From Pseudomonas mucidolens (GTDB lineage Bacteria; Pseudomonadota; Gammaproteobacteria; Pseudomonadales; Pseudomonadaceae): DNA of 64,000 bases. The translations under genes were made by a program, and so were the position numbers. This document shows, piece by piece, positions 26,987 to 36,667 of this stretch; the first letter of the stretch is position 1; the number at the start of each line of letters is the position of its first letter. The notes under the pieces are model-generated. The model made no database searches. It saw nothing but the letters and a program-made list of their open reading frames with translations, and had not been told where the DNA came from. The stretch spans positions 3,534,001 to 3,598,000 of the forward strand of contig NZ_LT629802.1 of NCBI RefSeq assembly GCF_900106045.1. The letters are read 5' to 3'.

Positions 26987-29833
26987 ATGGCGCAGCAGTA
27001 TCAACCGGGGCAACGCTGGATTAGTGACAGCGAAGCAGAGCTGGGCTTAGGCACCGTTCTGGCACAGGACGGGCGCTTGTTGACCGTGCTCTATCCGGCC
27101 ACTGGCGACACCCGCCAGTACGCGCTACGGAATGCGCCCCTCACTCGCGTGAGGTTTTCGCCAGGTGACACCATCACCCATTTCGAAGGCTGGAAAATGA
27201 CCGTACGCGAAGTCGACGATGTCGACGGCCTACTGGTCTATCACGGCCTCAATGGTCAGAACGAGCAGGTCACCCTGCCGGAAACCCAGCTGTCGAACTT
27301 CATCCAGTTCCGTCTGGCCAGCGACCGTCTGTTCGCCGGCCAGATCGACCCACTGGCCTGGTTCTCCCTGCGTTACCACACCCTGGAACACACCAGCCGC
27401 CAATTGCAGTCCTCGCTCTGGGGCCTGGGTGGCGTGCGTGCACAGCCGATCGCTCACCAACTGCATATTGCCCGTGAAGTCGCCGACCGTATCGCGCCCC
27501 GGGTATTGCTGGCGGACGAAGTGGGCCTGGGCAAGACCATCGAAGCTGGCCTGGTGATCCATCGCCAGTTGCTCTCCGGTCGAGCCAGCCGCGTGCTGAT
27601 CCTGGTCCCGGAAAACCTGCAACACCAGTGGCTGGTAGAAATGCGTCGGCGCTTCAACCTGCAAGTTGCCTTGTTCGACGAGGAACGCTTTATTGAAAGC
27701 GATGCCAGCAACCCGTTCGAAGACACCCAGCTCGCGCTGGTCGCCCTGGAGTGGCTGGTCGAGGATGAGAAAGCCCAGGACGCGCTGTTCGCTGCCGGTT
27801 GGGACTTGATGGTCGTCGACGAAGCTCACCACTTGGTGTGGCACGAAGAACACGCCAGCGCTGAATACACGCTGGTTGAGCAGTTGGCCGAGACTATTCC
27901 CGGCGTCCTGCTGCTGACCGCCCCCCCCGAACAATTGGGCCAGGACAGCCATTTCGCGCGTCTGCGCCTGCTGGACCCGAACCGTTTCCACGACGTTAAG
28001 GCTTTCCGCGCCGAGAGCGAAAATTATCGTCCAGTGGCCGAAGCCGTCCAGGAGCTGATGGACAAGGGCCGCCTCTCGCCTGCGGCCCACAAAACCATCC
28101 TGGGTTTCCTCGGCAACGAAGGCGAAGCCTTGCTGACCGCCGTCAACGATGGCGACACCGAAGCCAGCGCCCGTCTGGTACGCGAACTGCTGGATCGCCA
28201 CGGCACCGGCCGCGTGCTGTTTCGCAACACCCGCGCCGCCGTGCAAGGCTTCCCGGAGCGCAAGCTGCATGCCTACCCGCTGCCGTGCCCGGACGAATAC
28301 CTCGAACTGCCGCTGGGCGAACACGCCGAGCTGTACCCGGAAGTCAGCTTCCAGTCGCAGCCGGATATCGAAGAAGAACAACGCTGGTGGCGCTTCGACC
28401 CTCGGGTCGAATGGCTGATCGACCAGTTGAAAATGCTCAAGCGCACCAAGGTTCTGGTGATCTGCGCCCACGCCGAAACCGCCATGGACCTGGAGGACGC
28501 CCTGCGCGTACGTTCCGGCATCCCGGCCACGGTGTTCCACGAAGGCATGAACATCCTCGAACGGGACCGTGCCGCGGCCTACTTCGCCGATGAGGAGTTC
28601 GGTGCCCAGGTGCTGATCTGTTCGGAAATCGGCAGTGAAGGTCGCAACTTCCAGTTCGCCCATCACCTGGTGCTGTTCGACCTGCCGTCCCACCCGGACT
28701 TGCTGGAACAGCGAATCGGCCGTCTCGACCGGATCGGCCAGAAACATGTGATCGAACTGCATGTGCCGTACCTGGAAACCAGCCCGCAGGCACGGCTGTT
28801 CCAGTGGTACCACGAAGCGCTGAACGCCTTCCTTAATACCTGCCCGACCGGCAACGCCTTGCAGCATCAGTTCGGCCCGCGCCTGCTACCGTTGCTCGAA
28901 GACGCCGACGACAGCGAGTGGCAAACACTGATCGACGAAGCCCGTGCCGAGCGCGAGCGCCTCGAAGCCGAACTGCACACCGGTCGCGATCGCCTGCTGG
29001 AACTCAACTCCGGCGGGGCTGGCGAAGGTGATGCGCTGGTGGAAGACATCCTTGAGCAGGACGATCAGTTCACCCTGCCGATCTACATGGAAACCCTGTT
29101 CGATGCGTTCGGCATCGACAGCGAAGACCATTCGGACAACGCGCTGATTCTCAAGCCAAGCGAAAAGATGCTCGACGCCAGCTTCCCGCTGGGCGACGAC
29201 GAAGGCGTGACCATCACCTACGACCGCAACCAGGCCCTGTCTCGCGAAGACATGCAGTTCATCACCTGGGAGCACCCGATGGTCCAGGGCGGCATGGATC
29301 TGGTGCTGTCCGGTTCAATGGGCAACACCGCCGTGGCCCTGATCAAGAACAAGGCGCTCAAGCCGGGCACCGTGTTGCTGGAGCTGCTCTACGTCAGTGA
29401 AGTGGTCGCGCCGCGCGCCTTGCAACTGGGCCGCTATCTGCCGCCAGCGGCACTGCGCTGCTTGTTGGATGCCAACGGTAATGATTTGTCGGGTCGTGTC
29501 TCGTTCACCACCTTGAACGATCAACTCGAGGCTGTGCCACGGACCAGCGCGAACAAGTTTATCCAGGCCCAACGCGATCAACTGACGCCACGGATCAATG
29601 CCGGTGAAGAAAAAATCGCCCCACGTCACGCCGAACGCGTGGCCGAGGCACAACGCCGCCTGGCTGCCGATACGGATGAAGAACTGGCGCGCCTGACCGC
29701 GCTGCAAGCGGTCAACCCAACCGTACGTGATAGCGAGCTGGTAGCTCTGCGCAAGCAACGTGAGCAAGGCCTGGCCATGCTTGATAAAGCTGCGCTGCGA
29801 CTGGAGGCGATTCGCGTGTTGGTCGCGGGTTGA
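26987..29833 (+). CDS. rapA: RNA polymerase-associated SWI2/SNF2 ATPase RapA (HepA)
   Basis: A 948-residue RNA polymerase recycling factor. The N-terminal Tudor-like region (about 1-110) contacts polymerase. The SNF2 motor has Walker A DEVGLGKT (177-184), the Walker B box DEAHH (278-282), and a helicase C-terminal part with [17 protein letters not shown] and [13 protein letters not shown]. The C-terminal domain is family-specific. It frees stalled or post-termination polymerase, especially at high salt. Length is close to the E. coli protein (968). The gene is monocistronic with its own terminator. Confidence 0.95.
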   Translation: MAQQYQPGQRWISDSEAELGLGTVLAQDGRLLTVLYPATGDTRQYALRNAPLTRVRFSPGDTITHFEGWKMTVREVDDVDGLLVYHGLNGQNEQVTLPETQLSNFIQFRLASDRLFAGQIDPLAWFSLRYHTLEHTSRQLQSSLWGLGGVRAQPIAHQLHIAREVADRIAPRVLLADEVGLGKTIEAGLVIHRQLLSGRASRVLILVPENLQHQWLVEMRRRFNLQVALFDEERFIESDASNPFEDTQLALVALEWLVEDEKAQDALFAAGWDLMVVDEAHHLVWHEEHASAEYTLVEQLAETIPGVLLLTAPPEQLGQDSHFARLRLLDPNRFHDVKAFRAESENYRPVAEAVQELMDKGRLSPAAHKTILGFLGNEGEALLTAVNDGDTEASARLVRELLDRHGTGRVLFRNTRAAVQGFPERKLHAYPLPCPDEYLELPLGEHAELYPEVSFQSQPDIEEEQRWWRFDPRVEWLIDQLKMLKRTKVLVICAHAETAMDLEDALRVRSGIPATVFHEGMNILERDRAAAYFADEEFGAQVLICSEIGSEGRNFQFAHHLVLFDLPSHPDLLEQRIGRLDRIGQKHVIELHVPYLETSPQARLFQWYHEALNAFLNTCPTGNALQHQFGPRLLPLLEDADDSEWQTLIDEARAERERLEAELHTGRDRLLELNSGGAGEGDALVEDILEQDDQFTLPIYMETLFDAFGIDSEDHSDNALILKPSEKMLDASFPLGDDEGVTITYDRNQALSREDMQFITWEHPMVQGGMDLVLSGSMGNTAVALIKNKALKPGTVLLELLYVSEVVAPRALQLGRYLPPAALRCLLDANGNDLSGRVSFTTLNDQLEAVPRTSANKFIQAQRDQLTPRINAGEEKIAPRHAERVAEAQRRLAADTDEELARLTALQAVNPTVRDSELVALRKQREQGLAMLDKAALRLEAIRVLVAG

Positions 29834-29855
29834 TGCTGCTGTTCTGTTGAACTAA

Positions 29856-29882
29856 AAGGCCCGCTTAATGCGGGTCTTTTTT
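29856..29882 (+). terminator. Rho-independent terminator of rapA
   Basis: The stem AGGCCCGC / GCGGGTCT with a TTAAT loop and a T6 tail lies 23 bases after the rapA stop. Confidence 0.88.
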
Positions 29883-29909
29883 ATGGTGTGGGATTGGGGG
29901 GTGTTTGCG

Positions 29910-30033
29910 GTTCATGGTGACCTGGAAAATCGGCTTTGAATCCATCATCGACGCGGTGCCTCAAGTCGCAGATTGTCTTCGCTCACTTCGGTCAGCTCCC
30001 TCTCCTCCGAGAGAGGGCTAGGGTGAGGGGCGG
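29910..30033. repeat. Dispersed repeat, copy A (shares sequence with 58170-58372)
   Basis: The segment from GCGGTTCATGGTGACCTG through GGCTTTGAATCC to the hairpin-forming CTCTCCTCCGAGAGAGGGCTAGGGTGAGGGG matches the second half of the element at 58.2-58.37 kb in order and spacing, with substitutions. The end contains a GAGAG/CTCTC stem. It occupies the rapA-MFS gap. No coding potential. Confidence 0.65.
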
Positions 30034-30076
30034 ATCTCAAGTCCGCCCCTTATTGCCCTGCCAGCACGGCATTACC

Positions 30077-31423
30077 TCAAACCGCCACCGCAGGACCCGA
30101 CACCTCCACCGTCGCCATTCCATCCTTCATCCGCTGGGCATCACGCACAAAACACCGCGATGCCAGGAACAGAAACAGCATGGTCAAGAACAACGCCACC
30201 GGTATCAGATACATAGCGTCATGCAGGCCCACTGCTTTAAAAGCTTCAGTCATTTGCTCAGCCCCCGCCGCATACATAGCGGAGTGAGCAAAATGGTCGG
30301 ACAGACCGCCCACCACAATCGGCCCCATGCCACCGCCCAACAAATACAAACCGGCGAAAAACAGCGCCATGGCCGTGGCCCGCAAGCGCGGCTCCACCAC
30401 GTCCTGAATCGCCGTGTAGACGCACGTATAAAAGTTATAGGCAAACAACCAGCCCACACTGAATACCGCCACGAACACGCCGATCTCGATGCGGCCTGCG
30501 TGCAGGGCCCAAGCGGTGCAGAGCGTGGAGATGATCAGGCTGAACGCGGCGAACAACAGCCGGCCATTGGCAATGCGCTGATGGATTTTGTCGGCTACCC
30601 AGCCACCCAGCGTCAGCCCTACCAGCCCCGTCACGCCGACAATTACTCCGGTCGCCACCGCCGCTTCCTGCAACGGCATCAGAAAATACCGCTGCAACAT
30701 CGGCACCAGAAACGAGTTGCAGGCATAGGTCGCAAAGTTGAAGCACAATCCGGCCAGTACCAACCAGAGAAAAGTCGGAACCGCCAGCACGCGGCGGATC
30801 GGTCGGTCGATTTTTTCTTGGGAAACCTGCACCGCTTCAGCCGCGCCGCGCTTTGGCTCCTTGATATAGAACATGAACACCGCCAGGATCAGCCCCGGCA
30901 CAGCGGCGATAAAGAACGGTGCGCGCCAGCTGTCGAAGGCCTCGACCATCGCGCCGATGGTGAAGAACGCCAGCAGCAGCCCTAAAGGCAAACCGAGCAT
31001 GAAAATACCCATTGCTCGGGCCCGACGATGCGCCGGAAACAGATCGCCGATCAATGAGTTTGCCGCCGGCGCGTAGCTGGCCTCACCAATACCGACGCCC
31101 ATGCGCACTAGCAAAAAGGTCCAGAAACTGCCGACCATGCCGTTGACTGCGGTCAGCCCGCTCCAAGTCGCCAGGCCCCAGCCCATCAGCTTGCTGCGCG
31201 AGCCGGTATCGGCCATGCGCCCAAGCGGCAGACCGGCAACGGCGTAGACGATGGTGAATGCGGTACCGATGATGCCGAGCTGGAAGTCACTGAGGCTCCA
31301 TTCCATGCGGATCGGCTCGATGATGATCGCCGGGATCGTGCGATCAAAGAAATTGAACAGGTTAGCCAGAAACAGCAGGAACAGAATGCGCCAGGCATTC
31401 GCCGCTTGGGTCGAGTTCTGCAT
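30077..31423 (-). CDS. MFS transporter, spinster-like group
   Basis: A 448-residue transporter with twelve membrane segments. The N-terminal half has FDRTIPAIIIEPIRMEWSLSD and loop motif GRMADTGSRSKLMGWGL; MGVGIGEASYAPAANSLIGD is characteristic of the spinster/YajR-like group. The frame is open to 31615, but the ATG at 31423, after a GAGACGG site, gives the conventional start. Substrate unknown; relatives move lipids or organic acids. The gene stands alone and is divergent from the YkgJ-family gene. The terminal VEVSGPAVAV tail is unremarkable. Confidence 0.83.
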   Translation of the reverse strand: MQNSTQAANAWRILFLLFLANLFNFFDRTIPAIIIEPIRMEWSLSDFQLGIIGTAFTIVYAVAGLPLGRMADTGSRSKLMGWGLATWSGLTAVNGMVGSFWTFLLVRMGVGIGEASYAPAANSLIGDLFPAHRRARAMGIFMLGLPLGLLLAFFTIGAMVEAFDSWRAPFFIAAVPGLILAVFMFYIKEPKRGAAEAVQVSQEKIDRPIRRVLAVPTFLWLVLAGLCFNFATYACNSFLVPMLQRYFLMPLQEAAVATGVIVGVTGLVGLTLGGWVADKIHQRIANGRLLFAAFSLIISTLCTAWALHAGRIEIGVFVAVFSVGWLFAYNFYTCVYTAIQDVVEPRLRATAMALFFAGLYLLGGGMGPIVVGGLSDHFAHSAMYAAGAEQMTEAFKAVGLHDAMYLIPVALFLTMLFLFLASRCFVRDAQRMKDGMATVEVSGPAVAV

Positions 31424-31670
31424 GGGTCCGTCTCTTTTATTGTTATAGAGCTGCGATGCCCTGCGCATCCGGCCCGGAACCTGCAATCTAGTCAGCCGCG
31501 CCCCGATTGTCTGTAATGATTCGTAAAGCTGATAAGGCGTAATTTCATCCTCGACAGCAAAGTGCCGCCCCATCGAAAAATAAGCGCTTGCCCCCCTTCC
31601 CAAGCGCATTGGCAAGATTAGAATAGCGAGCCTTCCGCAGTCCCCCCCTACCTCTTATTGATGACGTGCC

Positions 31671-32039
31671 ATGTCCGATGCCAGTCCGTGTCTGAAATGC
31701 GGTGCCTGCTGTTCACACTTTCGCGTGTCTTTCTTTTGGGACAAATGCGCTTCGGCGGGAGGAACCGTGCCCGATGATCTGGTCGTACAGATCACGCCCA
31801 GCCGAGTGGCGATGATCGGCACAGACAGCAAACCGGTACGCTGTTGCAGCCTTATAGGGGACGTCGGCATGGGTACCCGTTGCTCGATTTATCATCAACG
31901 CTCCAGCGTCTGCCGCGAGTTTGAAGCGTCCTGGAGCCAAGGAGAAGCGAACACCGATTGCGATGCGGCACGCGTCGCTTTCGGCCTGGCACCCCTCGAA
32001 CAGCCGATCCACGACCTAGACCTGCCCATCAGCGCTTAG
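31671..32039 (+). CDS. YkgJ-family cysteine cluster protein
   Basis: A 122-residue cytoplasmic protein with the UPF0153 cysteine pattern: CLKCGACC (residues 7-14), RCCSLIG (about 57-63), and RCSIYHQRSSVCREFEASW (about 70-88). These cysteines are thought to chelate zinc or iron. The biochemical role is unknown. A hairpin formed by ATGATGG...CTAT and ATAGCCATCAT just after the stop (32041-32070) may end its transcript. It precedes the tubulin-like gene by about 200 bases on the same strand; a shared function is possible but unsupported. Confidence 0.87.
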   Translation: MSDASPCLKCGACCSHFRVSFFWDKCASAGGTVPDDLVVQITPSRVAMIGTDSKPVRCCSLIGDVGMGTRCSIYHQRSSVCREFEASWSQGEANTDCDAARVAFGLAPLEQPIHDLDLPISA

Positions 32040-32040
32040 C

Positions 32041-32070
32041 ATGATGGGCTATCATCAAATAGCCATCATT
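32041..32070 (+). terminator. Hairpin after the YkgJ-family gene
   Basis: ATGATGGGCTAT pairs with ATAGCCATCAT with one bulged G around a short ATCAA loop, immediately after the stop codon. There is no T run, so termination is uncertain; it could also stabilise the 3' end. The remaining bases up to 32246 show no other element. Confidence 0.4.
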
Positions 32071-32246
32071 CAGTTAAAGAACTCCGACCAACGGCCGATT
32101 CATGAGAGTCCGGAGACGATTTCCCCTAGTAAATCCAGGGCTATATCTGTCCTATTCGGCCTACAACGCACTGCAAAGTCGCGAACTCTCACTCGGTGAT
32201 GGCTCTTAGGCATTCTTCAGCCATCCGTTCAGGCACATGGCGCACA

Positions 32247-34427
32247 ATGACTTCTAAAAATAATCCTGCTACTGCGGTATCCGATGTGTTGCCGACAGCT
32301 CCCGCGGAAAAAACCTCACGTTCAAAGCCATTGAACAGTCAACGTGCGCTGGCCACCCAGCAATACCTGTACTTCACCGAAACCAACACCGACCGTATCC
32401 TCGATAACCTCGACGGCCTGCGAGACATGGTGTTCCCACGTCCACCCCATATTGAAGGTGACAACGAACAGCGCGGTGAACAGGAGTTTCCCTCGGTCTG
32501 CCTGATTGGCCTGGGTCGCTGCGGTTCCAACATTGCCCTGGACGTGGCGGAGTTGGTGTACAACGCCCGCAAGTTGTATCTGAACGAATTCAGCACCGAA
32601 GACCAATCCAATATCGACAAGGGCTACAGTCCGGCCCAATGGATTCGTAACAATCTGCGCCTGGGAGCGAACAAGGCCAGCAAGCCGGTGTTCCTGGTGG
32701 AGCCGCTGGTCATGTTGGGCGACCTGGACAAAGACATTGCCGGACGCATTCGCTTTTCTCGCAAAAGCGAAAAAAGCGGCTTTCTGCGCGATTACAGCAA
32801 GATGAAAATCATGGACCTCTCGGAAGTCCATGCCGGAGGCGCCGGCAACGCGCCGATTCTCGGCCAATACCTGGCCAAGATCATTCTAAATAAAGATACG
32901 CAGCGTTTTTCCAGCCCCGACTGGAAAATGATCCATTCCTACCTGATCGACTCCTGCGGTATCAAGGCCAACCAGTCGCGCCTGTATTTCTCGATTTTCA
33001 GCGCCGGCGGCGGTACCGGGTCAGGCATGGCATCGGAGTTCGGCCTGGCCCAGCAGCACTCGTATATGAACAAGACGTTCGACACCAAGCCCGCCGACGA
33101 ACATGACAGCAAAAGTGGCCACGCTTTCGTCTTCGAACCTATCTTCACCAGCGGCATTTGCGTGTTGCCAAACATCTCCGATCACCGCAGTGAAATGTCC
33201 GAGGCACTGCACATCAACGCCGGTCGACTGCTGTGCAAGTATCTGTCGGAAGAATGGGATTTCTCATACAACTTCGCCAATGAAGACAGCAGCGAAGCCA
33301 GCGTCAAGGGCCGTATCCGACCGTGGAACGCGATGATGCTGATCTCCAACGACATCATGCGTTATGCCGAAGAAAGCGATGACGGCAACATCCAGAACAT
33401 TGACGTCAATGCCATGGAGAAACACGCCAACCAGTACATATCCCAACAGATCTTCAATATTCTGACAGCCCAGGCGGTAACCACCGACTACGATCAGAAC
33501 TATTTCCGTCGCGCCGGCATCGACATCGGCGAAACCATCCGCCTGGATGCCAACGACTTGTTCATGAGCCTGGCCGGACCGGTAGCGATTGCCTATGCCG
33601 AGTCCGTGGTTCCGGAAACCCCGCCGCCGTCGAGCGACAAGTTCAAGGTGTTCGACAAAGAGCCCCAGCGCTTGAACATCGATGATCTATTCTTCCGCTC
33701 CATCGACCTGCCGCACTTCAACAAGGTCACCCAGGCCATCGAAGGTATCAGCCTGCTGCCGATTGAGTCCAAGCGCTATCGCGCCTCCCTCGAGCAGTAC
33801 AAAAATTCGGGCTATGACGCGGCGGCGCTGCACGACCTGCACTTTTTCAAGAATTGCTCGTCGGTGGTGTCTATCGTCTCACTGCCCAAGGACTACAAAC
33901 TGTCCTATATGGATCTTAATCGGCTCAAGACCCACCTCAACAACCTGTTCCCCAACACCACGCTCAAACGCTACGCGTTGGTGATTGGTGCGTCGGCCAA
34001 CCTGTCGCTGACCACTTTGATCGCCAAGAGTCCGTGCTTGTCGGATGATTTTCTGACGTTGATCGTGGCTTTTATCAAGCGGTGCTTTGCGCGAAATCCG
34101 TACCGGTTTGATGACACGCTGGATAACTCGATCCTGGACTTCATCGTCCATGACGAATTTGATGAGGCGCGTATTGACGAGTTGCTCAACGAGTTCGAAA
34201 ACCCGGCGAAGATCCTGGATACCAATTGGTACGCGATCAAGCCGATGTATGAGAAGAAGTATCGAGAGCTGATCAATGACAAAGAGAAGTTTGTCTCGAT
34301 CAACGACATTCGTCTTTCGCGCGATTGTGTGAAAAAGGCGATCAAGTATTTGCGGGAGATCTATCGCCACCGGATCGGCAAGACCAAGGTGATTTCGCTG
34401 AACCGGTATACCGGGAAAACGTTGTAA
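32247..34427 (+). CDS. Tubulin/FtsZ-superfamily GTPase-like protein (Tubulin_2-like), function unknown
   Basis: A 726-residue protein. After a variable 80-residue N-terminus, CLIGLGRCGSNIALDV (85-100) resembles the FtsZ/tubulin nucleotide-binding loop T1. HAGGAGN (195-201) resembles T3, and FSAGGGTGSGMASEFG (251-266) carries the tubulin signature GGGTGSG of loop T4. The remaining 450 residues, rich in charged and aromatic residues, are not like FtsZ, which is under 400 residues. The T7 catalytic motif is not obvious; NIQNIDVNAME (about 403) is a weak candidate. The size fits the large FtsZ-like families known only from genome analysis. ATG 32247 is chosen over 32196, but its ribosome site is weak. 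Confidence 0.75.
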   Translation: MTSKNNPATAVSDVLPTAPAEKTSRSKPLNSQRALATQQYLYFTETNTDRILDNLDGLRDMVFPRPPHIEGDNEQRGEQEFPSVCLIGLGRCGSNIALDVAELVYNARKLYLNEFSTEDQSNIDKGYSPAQWIRNNLRLGANKASKPVFLVEPLVMLGDLDKDIAGRIRFSRKSEKSGFLRDYSKMKIMDLSEVHAGGAGNAPILGQYLAKIILNKDTQRFSSPDWKMIHSYLIDSCGIKANQSRLYFSIFSAGGGTGSGMASEFGLAQQHSYMNKTFDTKPADEHDSKSGHAFVFEPIFTSGICVLPNISDHRSEMSEALHINAGRLLCKYLSEEWDFSYNFANEDSSEASVKGRIRPWNAMMLISNDIMRYAEESDDGNIQNIDVNAMEKHANQYISQQIFNILTAQAVTTDYDQNYFRRAGIDIGETIRLDANDLFMSLAGPVAIAYAESVVPETPPPSSDKFKVFDKEPQRLNIDDLFFRSIDLPHFNKVTQAIEGISLLPIESKRYRASLEQYKNSGYDAAALHDLHFFKNCSSVVSIVSLPKDYKLSYMDLNRLKTHLNNLFPNTTLKRYALVIGASANLSLTTLIAKSPCLSDDFLTLIVAFIKRCFARNPYRFDDTLDNSILDFIVHDEFDEARIDELLNEFENPAKILDTNWYAIKPMYEKKYRELINDKEKFVSINDIRLSRDCVKKAIKYLREIYRHRIGKTKVISLNRYTGKTL

Positions 34428-34662
34428 TTGCTGCTTTCGTTGAGAGGGGGTGGGAATATCCCCACATCCCCTCGCAAACCCGAGCATCGCTCACACCTGG
34501 AAACAATTCTCCGAGTCCCCAGGCCGCCCCAAAACTGTGCCCATGACGCAAACGTCACCCTGCCTTGTGACCTTTCTCCACGGCAAGATGCCATCACCGC
34601 ATCAGCAGTTACTCCGCTACACACTTAATACAGCAAAATCAGACGCACCTTTTTCGTGCGAG

Positions 34663-34971
34663 TCATTCTTGCACTGCCCTTTCCTGGATCAGAATCCACG
34701 GCGACACCACCACCGCCCACAACCCCGGATCCCGCTCCACCAGGTCCAGCGCCCGCGTCGCAGAGACCTCGCCAACAGTCCCCGCAGCCAGCCAGGCGGC
34801 GACTTTATCGCGGTTATCCTGCGCCATGGCCTCGGCGGTTTCGATCAAATCCAGGCTGGCATCGACCCACAATAGGGCACCCTTGGCAAAGAACGGTTCA
34901 AGCTCCTTCCAGGAGATTTCGGCAGTTTCACCAAGCAGCTTGGCATAGAGGGTGCTAGGTTCTTGCGTCAT
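34663..34971 (-). CDS. DUF2288 family protein
   Basis: A 102-residue cytoplasmic protein. The DUF2288 pattern is clear: YAKLLGETAEISWKELEPFFAKGALLWVDASLDLIETAEAMA in the first half and WAVVVSPWILIQERAV at the end. The function of the family is unknown. The gene is convergent with the tubulin-like gene (235 bases between, with a GGGGGTGGGAATATCCCCAC hairpin near 34445) and divergent from braC. Confidence 0.85.
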   Translation of the reverse strand: MTQEPSTLYAKLLGETAEISWKELEPFFAKGALLWVDASLDLIETAEAMAQDNRDKVAAWLAAGTVGEVSATRALDLVERDPGLWAVVVSPWILIQERAVQE

Positions 34972-35194
34972 GGGAGTTCACCTGAGGAAAAAATCGGCGC
35001 AATCATACCGTCGAGCCTCAGGCAGAAAAACCCGGTTGCAAATGAAGTCCCGAGAGAAAATGCCAGGAAAGCGAGGGATTGCCTGAAACTCTGGCATCAC
35101 CGCGCCGCAATTCTGACTTTTTCTTTCATTTAAGCGACACACCCAGCGTTTGCCCCCAGCAGCCAGCTTTTCAATCGACGAACCGGCGCTCTAC

Positions 35195-35210
35195 ACTGTA
35201 CCGGTACAGT
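35195..35210. promoter_or_regulatory. 16-base perfect palindrome upstream of braC
   Basis: ACTGTACCGGTACAGT is a perfect palindrome about 100 bases upstream of the braC start. It is followed at 35230-35248 by a short repeat, ATATCCGAG ATATCCGAT. Position and symmetry suggest a regulator site for the bra operon; the regulator is unknown. The rest of the gap (34972-35311) shows nothing else. Confidence 0.5.
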
Positions 35211-35311
35211 TGCCAGGCTGCCGCCGGGGGATATCCGAGATATCCGATCCGGTTCAGTAGCTCACAAGGCCGCTAGAACTATAAAAAATACAACAGTAAG
35301 AGTGGAGCACT

Positions 35312-36439
35312 ATGAATAAGGCTACTAAGCAGATTTCCAAACTGTTTGCCGCTATGGTCCTGGCCGGGGTTGCCAGCCATTCGTTCGCAGCCGACACCAT
35401 CGTTATCGGTATTGCCGGCCCTAAAACCGGCCCGGTGACCCAGTATGGCGACATGCAGTTCATGGGTGCCAAACAGGCTATCGAAGACATCAACAAAAAG
35501 GGCGGTGTCGACGGCAAGCTGCTCGAAGCCAAGGAATACGATGACGCTTGCGATCCTAAACAAGCCGTTGCCGTCGCCAACAAAGTGGTCAACGACGGCG
35601 TCAAGTTCGTGGTCGGTCACCTCTGCTCCAGCTCCACTCAGCCAGCGTCGGATATCTATGAAGACGAAGGCGTCATCATGATTACCCCGGCTGCCACCAG
35701 CCCGGAAATCACCTCTCGTGGCTACAAGATGATTTTCCGTACCATCGGCCTGGACAGCGCCCAGGGCCCGGCCGCTGGCAACTACATTGCCAACCACGTG
35801 AAACCGAAGGTTGTCGCGGTCCTGCACGACAAGCAACAGTACGGTGAAGGCATCGCCTCGGCCGTGAAGAAAACCCTGGAAGACAAAGGCGTGAAAGTGG
35901 CCGTCTTCGAAGGCCTGAACGCCGGTGACAAGGATTTCTCCTCGATCATCCAGAAACTCAAGCAGAACAACGTCGATTTCGTCTACTACGGCGGCTACCA
36001 CCCGGAGTTGGGCCTGATCCTGCGCCAGTCCAAGGAAAAAGGCCTGGACGCCAAGTTCATGGGTCCGGAAGGCGTCGGCAACGACTCCATCTCGCAAATT
36101 GCCCAGGGCGCTTCCGAAGGCCTGCTGGTGACCTTGCCGAAATCCTTCGACCAGGATCCGGCCAACAAAGCCATCGTCGACGCATTCGCGGCCAAGAAGC
36201 AGGACCCAAGCGGTCCGTTCGTATTCCCGGCTTACGCTGCGGTTGAAGTCATTGCCGGTGGTATCGCCGCCGCGAAAAGCGAAGACACCGCTAAAGTCGC
36301 CGAAGCGATCCATGCCGGTACCTTCAAGACCCCGACGGGCGATCTGAGCTTTGACGAAAAAGGCGACCTGAAGGACTTCAAGTTCGTGGTCTACCAATGG
36401 CACTTCGGCAAACCAAAAACCGAAGTTTCCCCTCAGTAA
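35312..36439 (+). CDS. braC: Branched-chain amino acid ABC transporter, periplasmic binding protein (BraC/LivJ)
   Basis: A 375-residue periplasmic Leu/Ile/Val/Thr/Ala-binding protein. The signal peptide is cleaved after HSFA (about residue 26). The mature protein begins ADTIVIGIAGPKTGPVTQYGD, and the two cysteines in DDACDPKQA and VGHLCSSS form the family's disulfide. The AGG-type site GTGGAG precedes ATG 35312. First gene of braCDEFG; a hairpin after it probably gives more BraC than membrane components. Confidence 0.95.
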   Translation: MNKATKQISKLFAAMVLAGVASHSFAADTIVIGIAGPKTGPVTQYGDMQFMGAKQAIEDINKKGGVDGKLLEAKEYDDACDPKQAVAVANKVVNDGVKFVVGHLCSSSTQPASDIYEDEGVIMITPAATSPEITSRGYKMIFRTIGLDSAQGPAAGNYIANHVKPKVVAVLHDKQQYGEGIASAVKKTLEDKGVKVAVFEGLNAGDKDFSSIIQKLKQNNVDFVYYGGYHPELGLILRQSKEKGLDAKFMGPEGVGNDSISQIAQGASEGLLVTLPKSFDQDPANKAIVDAFAAKKQDPSGPFVFPAYAAVEVIAGGIAAAKSEDTAKVAEAIHAGTFKTPTGDLSFDEKGDLKDFKFVVYQWHFGKPKTEVSPQ

Positions 36440-36459
36440 GCCAGGCATTACTGGATAGC

Positions 36460-36491
36460 AAGCCCACTGTGCAAGCAGTGGGCTTTGTTTT
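36460..36491 (+). terminator. Intra-operon terminator between braC and braD
   Basis: AAGCCCACTG / CAGTGGGCTT is a perfect stem with a short loop, followed by TGTTTT, 20 bases after the braC stop. It probably acts as a partial terminator or mRNA stabiliser, giving excess binding protein. The braC-braD gap of 228 bases holds no other obvious gene. Confidence 0.8.
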
Positions 36492-36667
36492 ACGAGGTTT
36501 ATGGGCCTGACGCCCGCGATCCGGGCGCTGGTTCACCTGAAAATCTTAAAACCGTCACCAGCGGTTCGCTGGCAAACGCTCCGTGCAAATGTGGTCACAG
36601 AACACAGCACCGGGCCGGAACATGACTCCACCAGTGAAATGCGTATCGGGTTTTTAGGAGCGCTGTA

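Noticed and set aside
27230..28867. 545-codon open frame antisense to rapA
   Set aside because: Shadow of rapA; composition is typical of antisense frames and the sense gene is certain.
29936..30985. 349-codon open frame antisense to the MFS transporter, starting in the repeat
   Set aside because: Low-complexity Gln/His/Arg-rich translation and an origin in the dispersed repeat; the transporter on the other strand is convincing.
32247..34427. Phage-type PhuZ or plasmid TubZ partition protein
   Set aside because: The protein is far larger, there is no tubR-like gene or centromere repeat, and no phage gene surrounds it.
35279..36448. 389-codon open frame antisense to braC
   Set aside because: Shadow; braC is well supported by signal peptide, disulfide cysteines and operon.
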